In this document: piece by piece, positions 16,649-26,273 of the stretch
Numbering within the stretch: position 1 is the first letter of the stretch
How the letters are laid out: each line of letters opens with the position of its first letter
From: an uncultured Porphyromonadaceae bacterium
GTDB lineage: Bacteria; Bacteroidota; Bacteroidia; Bacteroidales; Porphyromonadaceae
Reading direction: 5' to 3'
NCBI GenBank assembly: GCA_947253625.1
Contig: CAMYAB010000006.1
Location: 16,628-80,627, forward strand
DNA length: 64,000 nt
The notes under the pieces: model-generated
Told to the model about the DNA's origin: nothing
The model's database searches: none
What the model saw: the letters and a program-made list of their open reading frames with translations, nothing else
Translations under genes and position numbers: made by a program

Positions 16649-18391
16649 ATGAAACAGAAAAAACTACTCCTAGGACTACTGCTCCTACTCCTCCTGCCGG
16701 CTCTCGAATCCTGCCGACAGATAGATCCCACACTGCCACCCGAAGTAACCTTTGACGCGGCAGAATACACGGTCAAGACCGACCGCCTGCTCAGAATCAC
16801 CCCCACGATCAAAAACGACAAGGAATTTGCCGCCTACTCCTGGATTAGCGATGGGAAAGTGATCGGACGAGAAAAAGAACTCGCCTTCTCAGCAAAAAGC
16901 ACCGGTACATACTACGTGACCTTTCAGGTAACCACAGCCGACGGAAGCGCACGCCGGGAAGTAAAGATCAACGTCGTAGACCTAGACCTCCCGATCATCT
17001 CCATCAATGGAGGCAATGACCTGATCATCGAGACCGGCGAACACCTAAAACTCGTACCCAAGATCAAAAACCAAGAAGGACTGGCAGTGCAGTGGCTGGA
17101 TGGCGACAAAGTGGTGTCCAAAGATCTGGAGTACAGCTACAGCAAGGACAAGGAGGGTGTCTACTTCCTGACCCTGGAAGCAACAAATGCTGACGGGGTG
17201 GACCGATACGACCTCCGAATCACAGTCGTCAAGTCCATACCACTTGACCTCTCCTTTTCCTACCAAACTCAGCCGGCAACAGTGGGGCGGCCGATGAGAG
17301 TCATCCCCTACCTGCCCTCAAAGCGCAACGTGACATTCAAGTGGTTTGTGAACGGAGTAGAGGACAAGACACAGACCAAAGACTACTACCCTATGACCGC
17401 CACATCAACCGGGCAAACCGAGTTGAAAGTAATCGCCACCAAGTCAACAAACAGCTCCACAGAAGACAACGACGGCACACGAGCTGAGACAGAAGGTGAG
17501 CACGTAGCAGAAGCAACGATCATCATCCAAGGGGTCGAGGCAAACAAGTACCTACGCCCAACGACTGCGACAAGCAGTGCTTATGCCAGCCAAGTCTTTG
17601 AGTTTTTGGCCGCACCCGGACAATTCACCAACGCCGGATACACCGCCAACACCATGGCGGATGCCTGCAACTATGCCAAGTCAAGACTCGACAGAGGAGA
17701 CTACGTATCACTAGGTGGATTTGGCGGCTACCTCGTAGTGGGATTCGACCACAGTATCAAAAACAACACGAGAGGCAAGGGATACGACTTTGCCGTCGAG
17801 GGCAACGCCTTTGCCGGTAGCTCTGAGCCCGGTATCGTATGGGTCATGCAGGACGAAAACGGTAACGGCATCCCCGACGACAACTGGTACGAGCTCAAGG
17901 GCAGCGAGTATGGCAAACCCGGCACCATCCAAGACTATGAGGTGACCTACTACCGCCCAAGCACAAAGCAATCCGACGTCAAGTGGACCGACAACAGAGG
18001 CAACCAAGGAACGGTCGACTGGAACAGCTTTCACACCCAAGAGTACTACCCTCTGTGGGTAAGGCCCGACAGCTACACACTACGCGGAACACGGCTGAAC
18101 TTTGTCCCAATCAACAACGGAGGCATGTGGAAAAACCCGGAATTTGAGTGGGGATATGCCGACAACTTTAGTCCGATCGATATGCTAACCGAGGCCGACA
18201 GCCCTTATGCCGACAGAGGGGTCAACCACTTTAGGCTCGAGGATGCCATCGACTACACAGGCAAGCCGGTACAGCTCGACTACATCGACTTCGTGAAAAT
18301 ACAAACCGGTGCCAACGCCAAAGCCGGATGGCTGGGCGAAAACTCCACCGAGGTACTCCGAGTAATAGACATACAGATCCCCAAAAACTGA
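16649..18391 (+). CDS. PKD/Ig-like surface lipoprotein, possibly BtuH-like
   Basis: A 580-residue lipoprotein (signal ending LESC). The N-terminal half is three PKD/Ig-like beta domains (about 30-110, 115-195 and 200-290), each with a W and a YxxT-type strand pattern such as STGTYYVTFQVTTADG. The C-terminal half (about 300-580) is a separate conserved domain with GGFGGYLVVGFDHSI, IVWVMQDENGNGIPDDNWYEL and VDYIDFVKIQTGAN-like sequence (YIDFVKIQTGAN). Such proteins accompany BtuB/BtuG genes in Bacteroidales, and some of them bind corrinoids directly. Assigning this one to that group is moderate inference. It starts 15 bases after the BtuG-like gene. Confidence 0.72.
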   Translation: MKQKKLLLGLLLLLLLPALESCRQIDPTLPPEVTFDAAEYTVKTDRLLRITPTIKNDKEFAAYSWISDGKVIGREKELAFSAKSTGTYYVTFQVTTADGSARREVKINVVDLDLPIISINGGNDLIIETGEHLKLVPKIKNQEGLAVQWLDGDKVVSKDLEYSYSKDKEGVYFLTLEATNADGVDRYDLRITVVKSIPLDLSFSYQTQPATVGRPMRVIPYLPSKRNVTFKWFVNGVEDKTQTKDYYPMTATSTGQTELKVIATKSTNSSTEDNDGTRAETEGEHVAEATIIIQGVEANKYLRPTTATSSAYASQVFEFLAAPGQFTNAGYTANTMADACNYAKSRLDRGDYVSLGGFGGYLVVGFDHSIKNNTRGKGYDFAVEGNAFAGSSEPGIVWVMQDENGNGIPDDNWYELKGSEYGKPGTIQDYEVTYYRPSTKQSDVKWTDNRGNQGTVDWNSFHTQEYYPLWVRPDSYTLRGTRLNFVPINNGGMWKNPEFEWGYADNFSPIDMLTEADSPYADRGVNHFRLEDAIDYTGKPVQLDYIDFVKIQTGANAKAGWLGENSTEVLRVIDIQIPKN

Positions 18392-18403
18392 TCACCGACC
18401 GCC

Positions 18404-20416
18404 ATGAACAAACTAGCTCTAAATATACTCCTACTCTTTTCACTCATCCTCGTCTCCTGCGACGGCCCCACGCCAAGCGGAGACAGTCGTCTCTTGGACT
18501 TTTCGCTCAAGACGAAAGACGGGGCGACCTACGTAGGCACCATCACACACGGTGAGGTAGTCCGACTGCAGATCCCCCTATCCGTTGATCTCACCGACGC
18601 CACCCCAAGCTATCGCCTCAGCCAAAATGCCAAGATCATACCCCTGCCGGAGCAGACCAAAGACTGGACAGTAGACCAAGTCTTTGCCGTCAAGAGCAGC
18701 GGTACGGCCAAACGCTCCTACATCGTGCATGTCGAAAGGACCTCAGCAGAATCGGTGCCACAAGGCTCGATCTACCTATACACGGACGAGGATCTAGCCC
18801 AATTCATCAAGAGTGGAGCCACCGATATTGCCGGCAACCTAGTCATCGGTGCGCCAACAGGGACAGACTCCATAGGCGACCTCTCCGCACTCACTCGACT
18901 ACAGCATGTGGCCTACGACATCATCGTCAACCCCACCTACAAGGGCAAAGACCTACAGGGCCTACGCAATATCGAGAGTGCCGGAGCCATACACATCAAG
19001 GCATGCCCCCACTTGGAGAAAGTCAGGCTCAATTCGCTCAAGACGGTCTACCGGGACCTAGTCATCGAGGCGCCCAAGGTCAACCTAGTCAGCATCCCCG
19101 GGCTGGTCTGCCTGTCCGGCAAGCTCGACCTCTCAAAAACCGCCGTCAGCTCGCTAGCCTTTCCCAAGCTGGAGAGTCTCGGCTCACTGACCCACACAAG
19201 CAGTGAGAACCTCGGTGTCATCAGTATGGCAAATCTGGGGCTCATCACCGGCGACCTCAGTCTGTCCAACCTCAAAAACCTACACCGAGTGGATCTCCCC
19301 AAGCTCCGCGAAATCTCCGGCAAGCTAACCGTCAACTCCACCGCCAGCCTCACCTCCCTCAGCCTGCCTCACCTCGAGCGACTCAGAGCACTTGAGGTGA
19401 AGAATGTCTCGCTGAAAGACCTGGCACTGCCACAAGTCCGGACCATGGAGACACTCAACATCATCAACGGCCCGGAGCTGGCACACCTCAACCTCAGCCA
19501 ACTGACTGAGGTGCAAAAAGACCTAGAGCTCACCTCACTCGGAGTGCGCTCCCTCGAGCAAGTCGCCACGAAAAAGCTAGGAGGCAAGCTCACGCTCAAG
19601 CAACTCACCTCGCTCGAGAGCATCAAAGCATTCCTCGCTCGGCTGGAGGGCGTCAAGGCAATAGAGCTCAACCAGTTTCAAGGCCAAGAAGCACTCGACT
19701 TTAGTCGCGCACAGTCTCTCGAGAAGTTCGTATTCTCCACCTGCCCCAAGATCACTTCACTGACCTTCCCGGCCGAGCTGCAAGAGGTAAAGATTTCATC
19801 CGATGTCAACCTAGATCAGCCGACACTGCCCAAGATCCTAGGGCTCAAAAAAGTAAAGGGCACCCTCGAGCTCACGGGACTCTGCCCCAAAGACAAGACA
19901 CCCACCTACGGTATCGAATCCCTAGAAGAGGTGGGTTTTCTGAGACTTGAGACCGCCAACATCACCTGCCTCTCCTTCCCGCACCTCCGACGCATCACCG
20001 ACGAGGGGCTGGACTTCAACTACATCAACTCCCTCTACGCCAACGGCAGCAAAAGAGCCGACCTCCTACCACCGGCCACGCTGGACTTCCCGGAGCTTGT
20101 CGAGACCACATCCCTGGGGTTCAGCTCCCACATCATCGAGACACTTCGCATGCCCAAGCTCAAAAAGGTAGGGGAGATAAAATTTGCCTGCTATTACCCC
20201 GTCAATAAAAACAGCCAGCTCAAGGACCTATCAAGCCTCTCAGCACTCGAGGAGGTCAACAGTGTCTCTATCACCAACCTCACCGCCCTGGCCGACTACT
20301 CTTTCCTCAAAAGAGCAGTCCAAAACGGTTCGCTCACCTCATTCGACACCGACAACAACCTCTACAACCCCACTCTATCGGACCTGAAAGCCGGTCACTT
20401 TAGCCCCAACAACTAA
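18404..20416 (+). CDS. Leucine-rich surface lipoprotein, paralogue 1
   Basis: A 670-residue lipoprotein (lipobox LVSC). A short N-terminal beta domain (about 25-120) reads LLDFSLKTKDGATYVGTI and ends in YIVHVERT, like the DUF5018 type. Then follow about 20 irregular leucine-rich repeats resembling receptor-L or BspA-type domains (patterns such as LPKLREISGKLTVNSTASL). It ends with YNPTLSDLKAGHF, a tail shared with the next gene. A folded LRR solenoid usually binds proteins or ligands. It starts 12 bases after the PKD-type gene, so it belongs to the same operon. Its role in uptake is unknown. Confidence 0.8.
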   Translation: MNKLALNILLLFSLILVSCDGPTPSGDSRLLDFSLKTKDGATYVGTITHGEVVRLQIPLSVDLTDATPSYRLSQNAKIIPLPEQTKDWTVDQVFAVKSSGTAKRSYIVHVERTSAESVPQGSIYLYTDEDLAQFIKSGATDIAGNLVIGAPTGTDSIGDLSALTRLQHVAYDIIVNPTYKGKDLQGLRNIESAGAIHIKACPHLEKVRLNSLKTVYRDLVIEAPKVNLVSIPGLVCLSGKLDLSKTAVSSLAFPKLESLGSLTHTSSENLGVISMANLGLITGDLSLSNLKNLHRVDLPKLREISGKLTVNSTASLTSLSLPHLERLRALEVKNVSLKDLALPQVRTMETLNIINGPELAHLNLSQLTEVQKDLELTSLGVRSLEQVATKKLGGKLTLKQLTSLESIKAFLARLEGVKAIELNQFQGQEALDFSRAQSLEKFVFSTCPKITSLTFPAELQEVKISSDVNLDQPTLPKILGLKKVKGTLELTGLCPKDKTPTYGIESLEEVGFLRLETANITCLSFPHLRRITDEGLDFNYINSLYANGSKRADLLPPATLDFPELVETTSLGFSSHIIETLRMPKLKKVGEIKFACYYPVNKNSQLKDLSSLSALEEVNSVSITNLTALADYSFLKRAVQNGSLTSFDTDNNLYNPTLSDLKAGHFSPNN

Positions 20417-20425
20417 GCCAAAACC

Positions 20426-22471
20426 ATGATTACAAAAAAACTATACACCTACACCACCCTGCTCCTCGCACTCCAGGCACTTCTTGTCGCCTGCACACCA
20501 AGCGAGACACCTCAGAGTGGAGACAACTACATTGTTGACTTTGCACTCACCCTAGACGATGGACGAGCATTCCCGGCCGAGATTACAGGCGACCGAGTCG
20601 TCGTACCTATGCCACGCAACCTCATCCACCAGAGTGCCACAGCCGACTACACACTCAGCCCCTACGCCACCATCACCCCCGACCCCAAATCAATCACCGA
20701 CTGGAGCAAAGAGACGGAGTACGTATTTGCCGTCCGCACCTGTGGCCAAGAGCCCCGCAAGTACCACATCACCCTACGCCCCATCGACGTGACAGCCTCA
20801 CAGCACAGCACCTCACCCGACGAGGTGGCCTACACCGCACAGCTCCTCACCGACCAAGATGTCGCTCGGCTGGGACAGACCGGGATCAACCGACTGATCG
20901 GAGACCTCGTCATTGGAGCCGAGAGTGGAGAGACGACAGTCACCGACCTCACACCGCTACAGGAGCTCAAGGAGGTCCGCTTTCGCCTCGTCATCAACCC
21001 CACCTACACCGGAGACCTCAGCGAGCTAAAGAACCTGGAGAGGATTGGAGAGCTGGTCATCAACGGCACCCCGCCCAACATCAAGGCCCTCACACTCTCC
21101 AAGCTACAAGCCCTGACGATCGGACTGAGTGTCAGCGAAAAAAACAAAAGCCTCGAGTCCATCGACCTACCTCAGGTCACCGAGATCGGAAAGCTGTACA
21201 GCAAAAGCCGCACACTCCGCACCCTCTCAGCCCCCAAGGTGAAAACCATCGGGAGTGCCGACCTCGAGAGCGATGCACTCGAGACCATCTCCCTCGACGA
21301 CCTCACGGTCATCAGAGGCGACTTCGCCGTCCGAGGTCGCAGCCGGTCACCACTGACCTCCCTCACGATCAACCAACTGCAGGCCTGCGAGGGCAGCCTA
21401 AAGATCATCGACCTGCCCAAGCTCGGCACGCTAGCCCTCTCCAAGCTCACCACTGCAGGAGAGATTGAGCTAAACAGCACACAACTCCTCAAGGATATAG
21501 ACCTAAAAAGCCTGGCAAGTACCAAAGGAAATGTCAACCTCAGCTTCTCTCGCTACCAGGACACCAACCAACAGCTCACCCGACTGGAGCTCCCCGCACT
21601 CAAGAGCATCGGCAAAGGCCTCAAAATCAAAGGAGGAGACAACCTCACACACATCATCCTCTCCTCCCTCACCACAGCAGGAGATGTAAGCCTCGAGGGG
21701 CTACCCCGACTCGCCGAGATCGCATGGTCCGACCACGCCACACTGAGCAAGCTCACATTTGACGAAGTCAGCCTCAGCGGCACACAAGACCTCTCAGCTC
21801 TGGACTGCCCCAGCATCACCCTGGAAAAATCCTGGAAAAACCTCGACAAGCTCATCCTACCCACGACCGTCAAGCAACTCATCTTCTCCGAAAACTACTC
21901 CAACGGCCAACAAGGTGACATCCCGGAGATCAGCGGACCGGCTGAGATCGAGACCCTCATACTCGAGCGCATCCAGACCGAACGGCTGGCCGTCCCCGGC
22001 ACCTTCAAAGCCGTCACCAAAAAACTCACCCTCGGGGGCGACAACATCCGCACCATTGTAGCCGACAACCTAGAGACAATCGGAGAACTCTCCATCACCA
22101 ACAACGTCGATGCCCTACAGACGATCACGATGCCCAAGCTAAAAAAGGCAGAAACAATCAACATCGAGGCCCTCGCCCTCTCCGCCACCGACTTTCCGGC
22201 ACTGGAGACAGTCGGCCAACTCAGTCTCTACGGGAGCTGGAGAAGCAACAACGTACTGACCAACCTCAACGGATTCCGGAACCTCAGCTCACTCCGAACC
22301 ATACAGATCCGCGACTTCAAAAAGCTGACCGACTACTCCGGACTAAAGCGAGCCGTAGAGCAAGGAGGCATTCCGAAAAAAGCCTGGACCTCCCGAACCG
22401 TCTCCGGCAACAGCTACAACCCCACACTCGATGACCTCAAGGCAGGTCGATACACACCCGCCACACGGTAG
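20426..22471 (+). CDS. Leucine-rich surface lipoprotein, paralogue 2
   Basis: A 681-residue lipoprotein (lipobox LVAC) with the same plan as the gene before it: an N-terminal beta domain (VDFALTLDDGRAFPAEI), a conserved hinge (LIGDLVIGAESG here, IAGNLVIGAPTG in the paralogue), RLVINPTY against DIIVNPTY, a leucine-rich solenoid, and the C-terminal SYNPTLDDLKAGRYTP. The two are tandem duplicates that have diverged strongly. It starts 9 bases after paralogue 1 and is followed by a terminator, so it closes the operon. No family function is known to me. Confidence 0.8.
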   Translation: MITKKLYTYTTLLLALQALLVACTPSETPQSGDNYIVDFALTLDDGRAFPAEITGDRVVVPMPRNLIHQSATADYTLSPYATITPDPKSITDWSKETEYVFAVRTCGQEPRKYHITLRPIDVTASQHSTSPDEVAYTAQLLTDQDVARLGQTGINRLIGDLVIGAESGETTVTDLTPLQELKEVRFRLVINPTYTGDLSELKNLERIGELVINGTPPNIKALTLSKLQALTIGLSVSEKNKSLESIDLPQVTEIGKLYSKSRTLRTLSAPKVKTIGSADLESDALETISLDDLTVIRGDFAVRGRSRSPLTSLTINQLQACEGSLKIIDLPKLGTLALSKLTTAGEIELNSTQLLKDIDLKSLASTKGNVNLSFSRYQDTNQQLTRLELPALKSIGKGLKIKGGDNLTHIILSSLTTAGDVSLEGLPRLAEIAWSDHATLSKLTFDEVSLSGTQDLSALDCPSITLEKSWKNLDKLILPTTVKQLIFSENYSNGQQGDIPEISGPAEIETLILERIQTERLAVPGTFKAVTKKLTLGGDNIRTIVADNLETIGELSITNNVDALQTITMPKLKKAETINIEALALSATDFPALETVGQLSLYGSWRSNNVLTNLNGFRNLSSLRTIQIRDFKKLTDYSGLKRAVEQGGIPKKAWTSRTVSGNSYNPTLDDLKAGRYTPATR

Positions 22472-22504
22472 TACCACGGCTCACCAAGCCACACCCCAAA
22501 GCGA

Positions 22505-22545
22505 GAGAGGGGAAAGAGACGAATCCATCGCCTCTTTCCCCTCTC
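22505..22545 (+). terminator. Terminator of the TonB/BtuG-like operon
   Basis: A 14-bp perfect stem GAGAGGGGAAAGAG / CTCTTTCCCCTCTC with a 13-base loop, followed by CCTTTAT. It lies 33 bases after the last stop codon. The T run is short. Confidence 0.75.
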
Positions 22546-22643
22546 CCTTTATCCGAGGTCCGTCACCACATTGATTCTTCATCTCCCCCAAGAGAAAGAA
22601 AAGCAAAGCCACCAAAAAGTCAACCCCCAGGCCGGAAAACTCA

Positions 22644-22726
22644 AAATCACTATGTGATTTATTCAAATCACTGTGTGGTTTATTCAAATCACTAAGTGAT
22701 TTCTAGAAATCACACAGTGATTTTAT
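22644..22726. repeat. Array of four tandem 17-bp palindromes at 21-bp spacing
   Basis: Palindromes AAATCAC-NNN-GTGATTT start at 22644, 22665, 22686 and 22707, exactly 21 bases apart. Centres are TAT, TGT, TAA and ACA. Unit 2 has one arm change (GTGGTTT). Linkers are TATTC-like, then CTAG. The array lies between the terminator of the upstream operon and the capsule promoter, about 175 bases before that promoter. The spacing of two helical turns would put four dimeric sites on one DNA face. Confidence 0.95.
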
Positions 22727-22900
22727 CTTTTTCATAGGACAAGCGTATCTTTTTCTCCGACCCTGCCGAGTTTTTCTCCCAGAAAAAAGACTTTCCCTCC
22801 GCCCGACAAAGCAAAAGACACTATTCGCACCCAAAAAACCTTCCGCCTTTTTCGGACAACCTCCCGAAAACCTCAAAAAAGACCGGGGAGAGGTGGAGTT

Positions 22901-22932
22901 TTTGAGGAGGGGAAGAAAAAATGCTACCTTTG
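22901..22932 (+). promoter_or_regulatory. Promoter of the capsule/exopolysaccharide operon
   Basis: TTTG at 22901-22904, a 20-base spacer and TACCTTTG at 22925-22932. Transcription would begin near 22939, which makes the in-frame ATG at 22946 too close to serve and supports the ATG at 22988. Confidence 0.75.
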
Positions 22933-22987
22933 TGCGATCAATGAATTGAAGATCCGATACATCCTCCACAAATACAAAACACTCCCA

Positions 22988-23803
22988 ATGAGCCTAGGAC
23001 TAAAACATCGAGTACTGACAGTGGTGACAATGGTGTTGGCCATGGTCATTAGCACCTCCTGCAACACCTCTCGGCGTATTGTTTATGTACAAGATCTGAA
23101 AGACGGCACCGACCTGGTGGCCAAGCTCCCACACACCATCAAGGTCAAGCCGGGAGACAAAATCTCCATCATCGTCAAGAGCAAAGATGCCAAGCTCTCC
23201 GAGCTCTTCAACCTCTCTGCCACCAACTACCGAGTGGGCTACGGAGAGGGGTATTCGTCCGGAGCACAGGGTGTTTCGGTCTACTCGATCACAAACGAGG
23301 GGACCATCGACTTCCCGGTACTCGGCAGCATCAGTGTGGCCGGCAAGAGTCGTGAGGAGATCGCCACGCTGATCAAGACCAGACTGACCTCGGCCAACCT
23401 GGTCAACGACCCGGTGGTGACAGTGGAGTTTCACAACCTCAGCTTTTCCGTCCTCGGAGAGGTCAACAAGCCCGGGCAGTACTACATCGACCGTGATCGG
23501 ATCAGTATCTTGGACGCACTCAGCAGAGCCGGCGACCTGACCATCTACGGACAACGCAAGGGAGTACTCGTTTTGCGCCAAGAGGGCGACCGGATGACCT
23601 CCCACAGGGTGGATCTGACCTCAGCAGAGGACCTCTATGCCTCTCCGGTCTTTTTCCTCCGACAAAACGACATCGTCTACATACTCCCCAACGACAACCG
23701 AGCTCGACAGTCCACAGTCAACGGCAACACCTTTCTCACCGGATCCTTCTGGATGTCCGTCGCCTCACTCCTCACCACGATCGTGGTCCTAATCAGGAAG
23801 TAA
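22988..23803 (+). CDS. Polysaccharide export lipoprotein, Wza family
   Basis: A 271-residue protein from ATG 22988, which gives a lipoprotein signal (VLAMVISTSC). An earlier in-frame ATG at 22946 would add 14 charged residues before the signal. A Poly_export domain starts near residue 45 (HTIKVKPGDKISIIVKSKD), followed by SLBB-like segments (FSVLGEVNKPGQYYIDRDRISILDALSRAGD) and a C-terminal hydrophobic helix (SVASLLTTIVVLI). It forms the outer-membrane channel for capsular or exopolysaccharide. The Wzc-like kinase starts 3 bases after its stop codon. Confidence 0.93.
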   Translation: MSLGLKHRVLTVVTMVLAMVISTSCNTSRRIVYVQDLKDGTDLVAKLPHTIKVKPGDKISIIVKSKDAKLSELFNLSATNYRVGYGEGYSSGAQGVSVYSITNEGTIDFPVLGSISVAGKSREEIATLIKTRLTSANLVNDPVVTVEFHNLSFSVLGEVNKPGQYYIDRDRISILDALSRAGDLTIYGQRKGVLVLRQEGDRMTSHRVDLTSAEDLYASPVFFLRQNDIVYILPNDNRARQSTVNGNTFLTGSFWMSVASLLTTIVVLIRK

Positions 23804-23806
23804 ACA

Positions 23807-26224
23807 ATGGAAGAAAACAGACACTACACAGGCCCAGCCATACCCGCAGAGACTCCAGACGACGAGTCGATCGACCTAAGGTCCTACCTAGAGCTATTCA
23901 TCAGTCGGTGGCCCCTCCTTTTGGCCTCCATGGTCGTGGCACTCGCCGTGGCACAGCTCTACCTCCTCTGCACCCCCAAGGAGTATGTCCGCACAGCGAC
24001 GCTGCTGATCAAGGAGGACTCCAAGTCCCAGACCATCAGCGGAGATGTCTCCAACCTCTTTTCCGGCATGGGTATGGGCCTCGGACAATCCAATGTCCAC
24101 AACGAAGTCAAGACCCTCTGCACGCCATCACATATATATGAGGTCGTCAAGCGACTCCGCCTGGATGTCGACTACCGAGTGCCGAGCACCTTTTATGACC
24201 CCATCATCTATGGCAACGAGCTACCGGTACACCTCCTCTTTCACGACCTACAGCCGGAGGAGAATGCCAAGCTCACGCTGAACATACGAGATGACCACAC
24301 GGTCGTCCTGTCACGCTTTGAGAGTAGCCTGCGCGGCCGCCTCCCCAAGGAGGAGCTGGTCGCCAACCTCAACGACACCATCCGGACCCCACTGGGAAGA
24401 ATCACCATCAGTGGCACCAACACTCTACCGGACTTTCTCAAGCACGGAGATCGGACCATCTACATCACCCGCACCAACCTCTACTCCACGGCAGACCACG
24501 TCCTCCAAAACCTCACCACCGCACTCAGTGACCAAAAGGCAACACTCATCGACATCAGGTACCAAGACGAGTGCACCGAGAGAGCCGTCGACGTGATCAA
24601 CACCCTCATAGAGGTCTACAAGGAAGCCTGGCTCAAAGACAAAAATGAGGCCATCATAGCCACCTCCGACTTCATCTCCGCACGACTGGCCACGCTGGAG
24701 AAAGAACTGGGCGGGGTGGACGAAAGAATATCCGGCTTCAAGAGCAAGCACCGCATGCCCAATATAGAGCAGGCCTCCACCCTCTACCTCCAGCAGGCCA
24801 AAGAGACCGACAACCGACTACTCATGCTCAGCACCCAAAAGAGCATGGCGGAGTACATACGCGCCCACCTCACGGAGGCAGTCGGAGACAACCGACTCAT
24901 ACCGGCCAATACCGGCATCGAAAGCAAGGGGATCGAGTCACAGATAGAAGAGTACAACAAGATACAGCTCCAGCGCAACTCTCTCGTAGCCAACTCCGGT
25001 GAGCAAAATCCACTCGTCGAAGACTGCGACAAGACTCTGGCCCAGCTCCGCAAAGCCATCCTCACCTCCGTGGACAACCTGCTGGTCAACCTGTCGACCG
25101 AGATCAGTAGCCTGCAAAACGAGCGACAACAGACCAACAGCCGCCTAGCCTCCAGCCCGGACCAAGCCATGCACCTCCAGGCCATTGGCCGCGAGCAGGC
25201 TGTCAAGGAGGCTCTCTACATCTACCTCCTCCAAAAACGCGAGGAAAACGAGCTCTCCAGAGCCTTCACCGCCTACAACATCCGCATAATATCCCCCCCC
25301 GCAGGTGGACTAAAACCGGTGGCACCCAAAAACGCAGTGACACTGCTCGCTGCACTCCTACTGGGCCTCATACTACCCATGTCGTTACTCATACTCAAGG
25401 AGATGGCCAATAACACGGTACGAGGCCGAAAAGACCTGGAAGGGTTCACTCTGCCCTTCCTCGGCGAGATTCCCAGTCTGGAGAAGAAAAAGAAAAGAGG
25501 CTTCTTTTGGAAGAAAAAGCCGGAGCGAAACGACAAAGTACTCATCGTACAAGCCGGCAAGCGAGACGCCGTCAACGAAGCATTCAGAGTGGTACGCACC
25601 AACCTCCAGTTTGTCTCCAATACCGGCCAGGATACCAACGTGATCCTATTCACCTCCTACAACGTCAACAGTGGCAAGACCTTCATCGCCATGAACCTTG
25701 CGACCAGCTTTGCCCTCAAGGGCGAGCGCGTCCTCCTAATCGACGGAGACCTCCGCAAGGGGAGCCTCTCCGAGTACATATCGGCTCCTCGCCCTGGCTG
25801 GAGCGACTACCTGGGGGGCAAGGTAGACGACCTAGAGTCAATCATCTACCCCACCGGGATCTACGAGGGGCTGGATATGATCCCCGCCGGGACACCACCC
25901 CCAAACCCCGCAGAGCTCCTCACGGGTGACCGTCTGCCACAGACCATCGACAGCTTGAGGGGCAAGTACGACTACATCTTTGTCGACTGCCCGCCCGTCG
26001 AGATGATCGCAGACACACAGATCATCGCACGCCATGTGGACCGCACCATCTTCGTCGTACGCGCCGGACTACTGGAGAGAAGTATGCTGGGCGAGCTCCA
26101 AAAGCTCTATGACCGCAAAGCCCTCAAAAACCTCGCCGTCCTGCTCAACGACACCGAGTATGCAACTGGATCCTATGGCAAACGCTACGGATATGGCTAT
26201 GGATATGGCTATGGTAATGACTAA
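23807..26224 (+). CDS. Wzc/Ptk1-type chain-length regulator and tyrosine autokinase
   Basis: An 805-residue inner-membrane protein. The Wzz domain has transmembrane helix 1 near 35-57, a coiled-coil periplasmic part (about 280-470) and helix 2 near 505-525. The C-terminal BY-kinase (about 570-800) has Walker A NVNSGKTFIAMNLA, Walker A' LLIDGDLRKGSL, Walker B DYIFVDCPP and a tyrosine-rich tail (YGKRYGYGYGYGYGND). It controls polymer length and export by cyclic phosphorylation, working with the Wza channel and the phosphatase encoded next. P. gingivalis Ptk1 is the likely counterpart. Confidence 0.95.
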   Translation: MEENRHYTGPAIPAETPDDESIDLRSYLELFISRWPLLLASMVVALAVAQLYLLCTPKEYVRTATLLIKEDSKSQTISGDVSNLFSGMGMGLGQSNVHNEVKTLCTPSHIYEVVKRLRLDVDYRVPSTFYDPIIYGNELPVHLLFHDLQPEENAKLTLNIRDDHTVVLSRFESSLRGRLPKEELVANLNDTIRTPLGRITISGTNTLPDFLKHGDRTIYITRTNLYSTADHVLQNLTTALSDQKATLIDIRYQDECTERAVDVINTLIEVYKEAWLKDKNEAIIATSDFISARLATLEKELGGVDERISGFKSKHRMPNIEQASTLYLQQAKETDNRLLMLSTQKSMAEYIRAHLTEAVGDNRLIPANTGIESKGIESQIEEYNKIQLQRNSLVANSGEQNPLVEDCDKTLAQLRKAILTSVDNLLVNLSTEISSLQNERQQTNSRLASSPDQAMHLQAIGREQAVKEALYIYLLQKREENELSRAFTAYNIRIISPPAGGLKPVAPKNAVTLLAALLLGLILPMSLLILKEMANNTVRGRKDLEGFTLPFLGEIPSLEKKKKRGFFWKKKPERNDKVLIVQAGKRDAVNEAFRVVRTNLQFVSNTGQDTNVILFTSYNVNSGKTFIAMNLATSFALKGERVLLIDGDLRKGSLSEYISAPRPGWSDYLGGKVDDLESIIYPTGIYEGLDMIPAGTPPPNPAELLTGDRLPQTIDSLRGKYDYIFVDCPPVEMIADTQIIARHVDRTIFVVRAGLLERSMLGELQKLYDRKALKNLAVLLNDTEYATGSYGKRYGYGYGYGYGND

Positions 26225-26273
26225 AGACAGCCTGTACACCAATACAAGGCAAGCAAAAAGATAGCACGACAAT

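Larger units (their letters stand above)
22482..22987. other. Intergenic region ahead of the capsule locus
   Basis: It holds the terminator of the previous operon (22505-22545), the four-palindrome array (22644-22726), an A/T- and C-rich stretch in which I see no gene, and the capsule promoter (22901-22932). Confidence 0.7.

Noticed and set aside
15452..22471. Reading the four lipoprotein genes as a SusD-type glycan locus
   Set aside because: No SusD-like protein is present, the receptor is of the shorter BtuB type, and the propeller matches BtuG.
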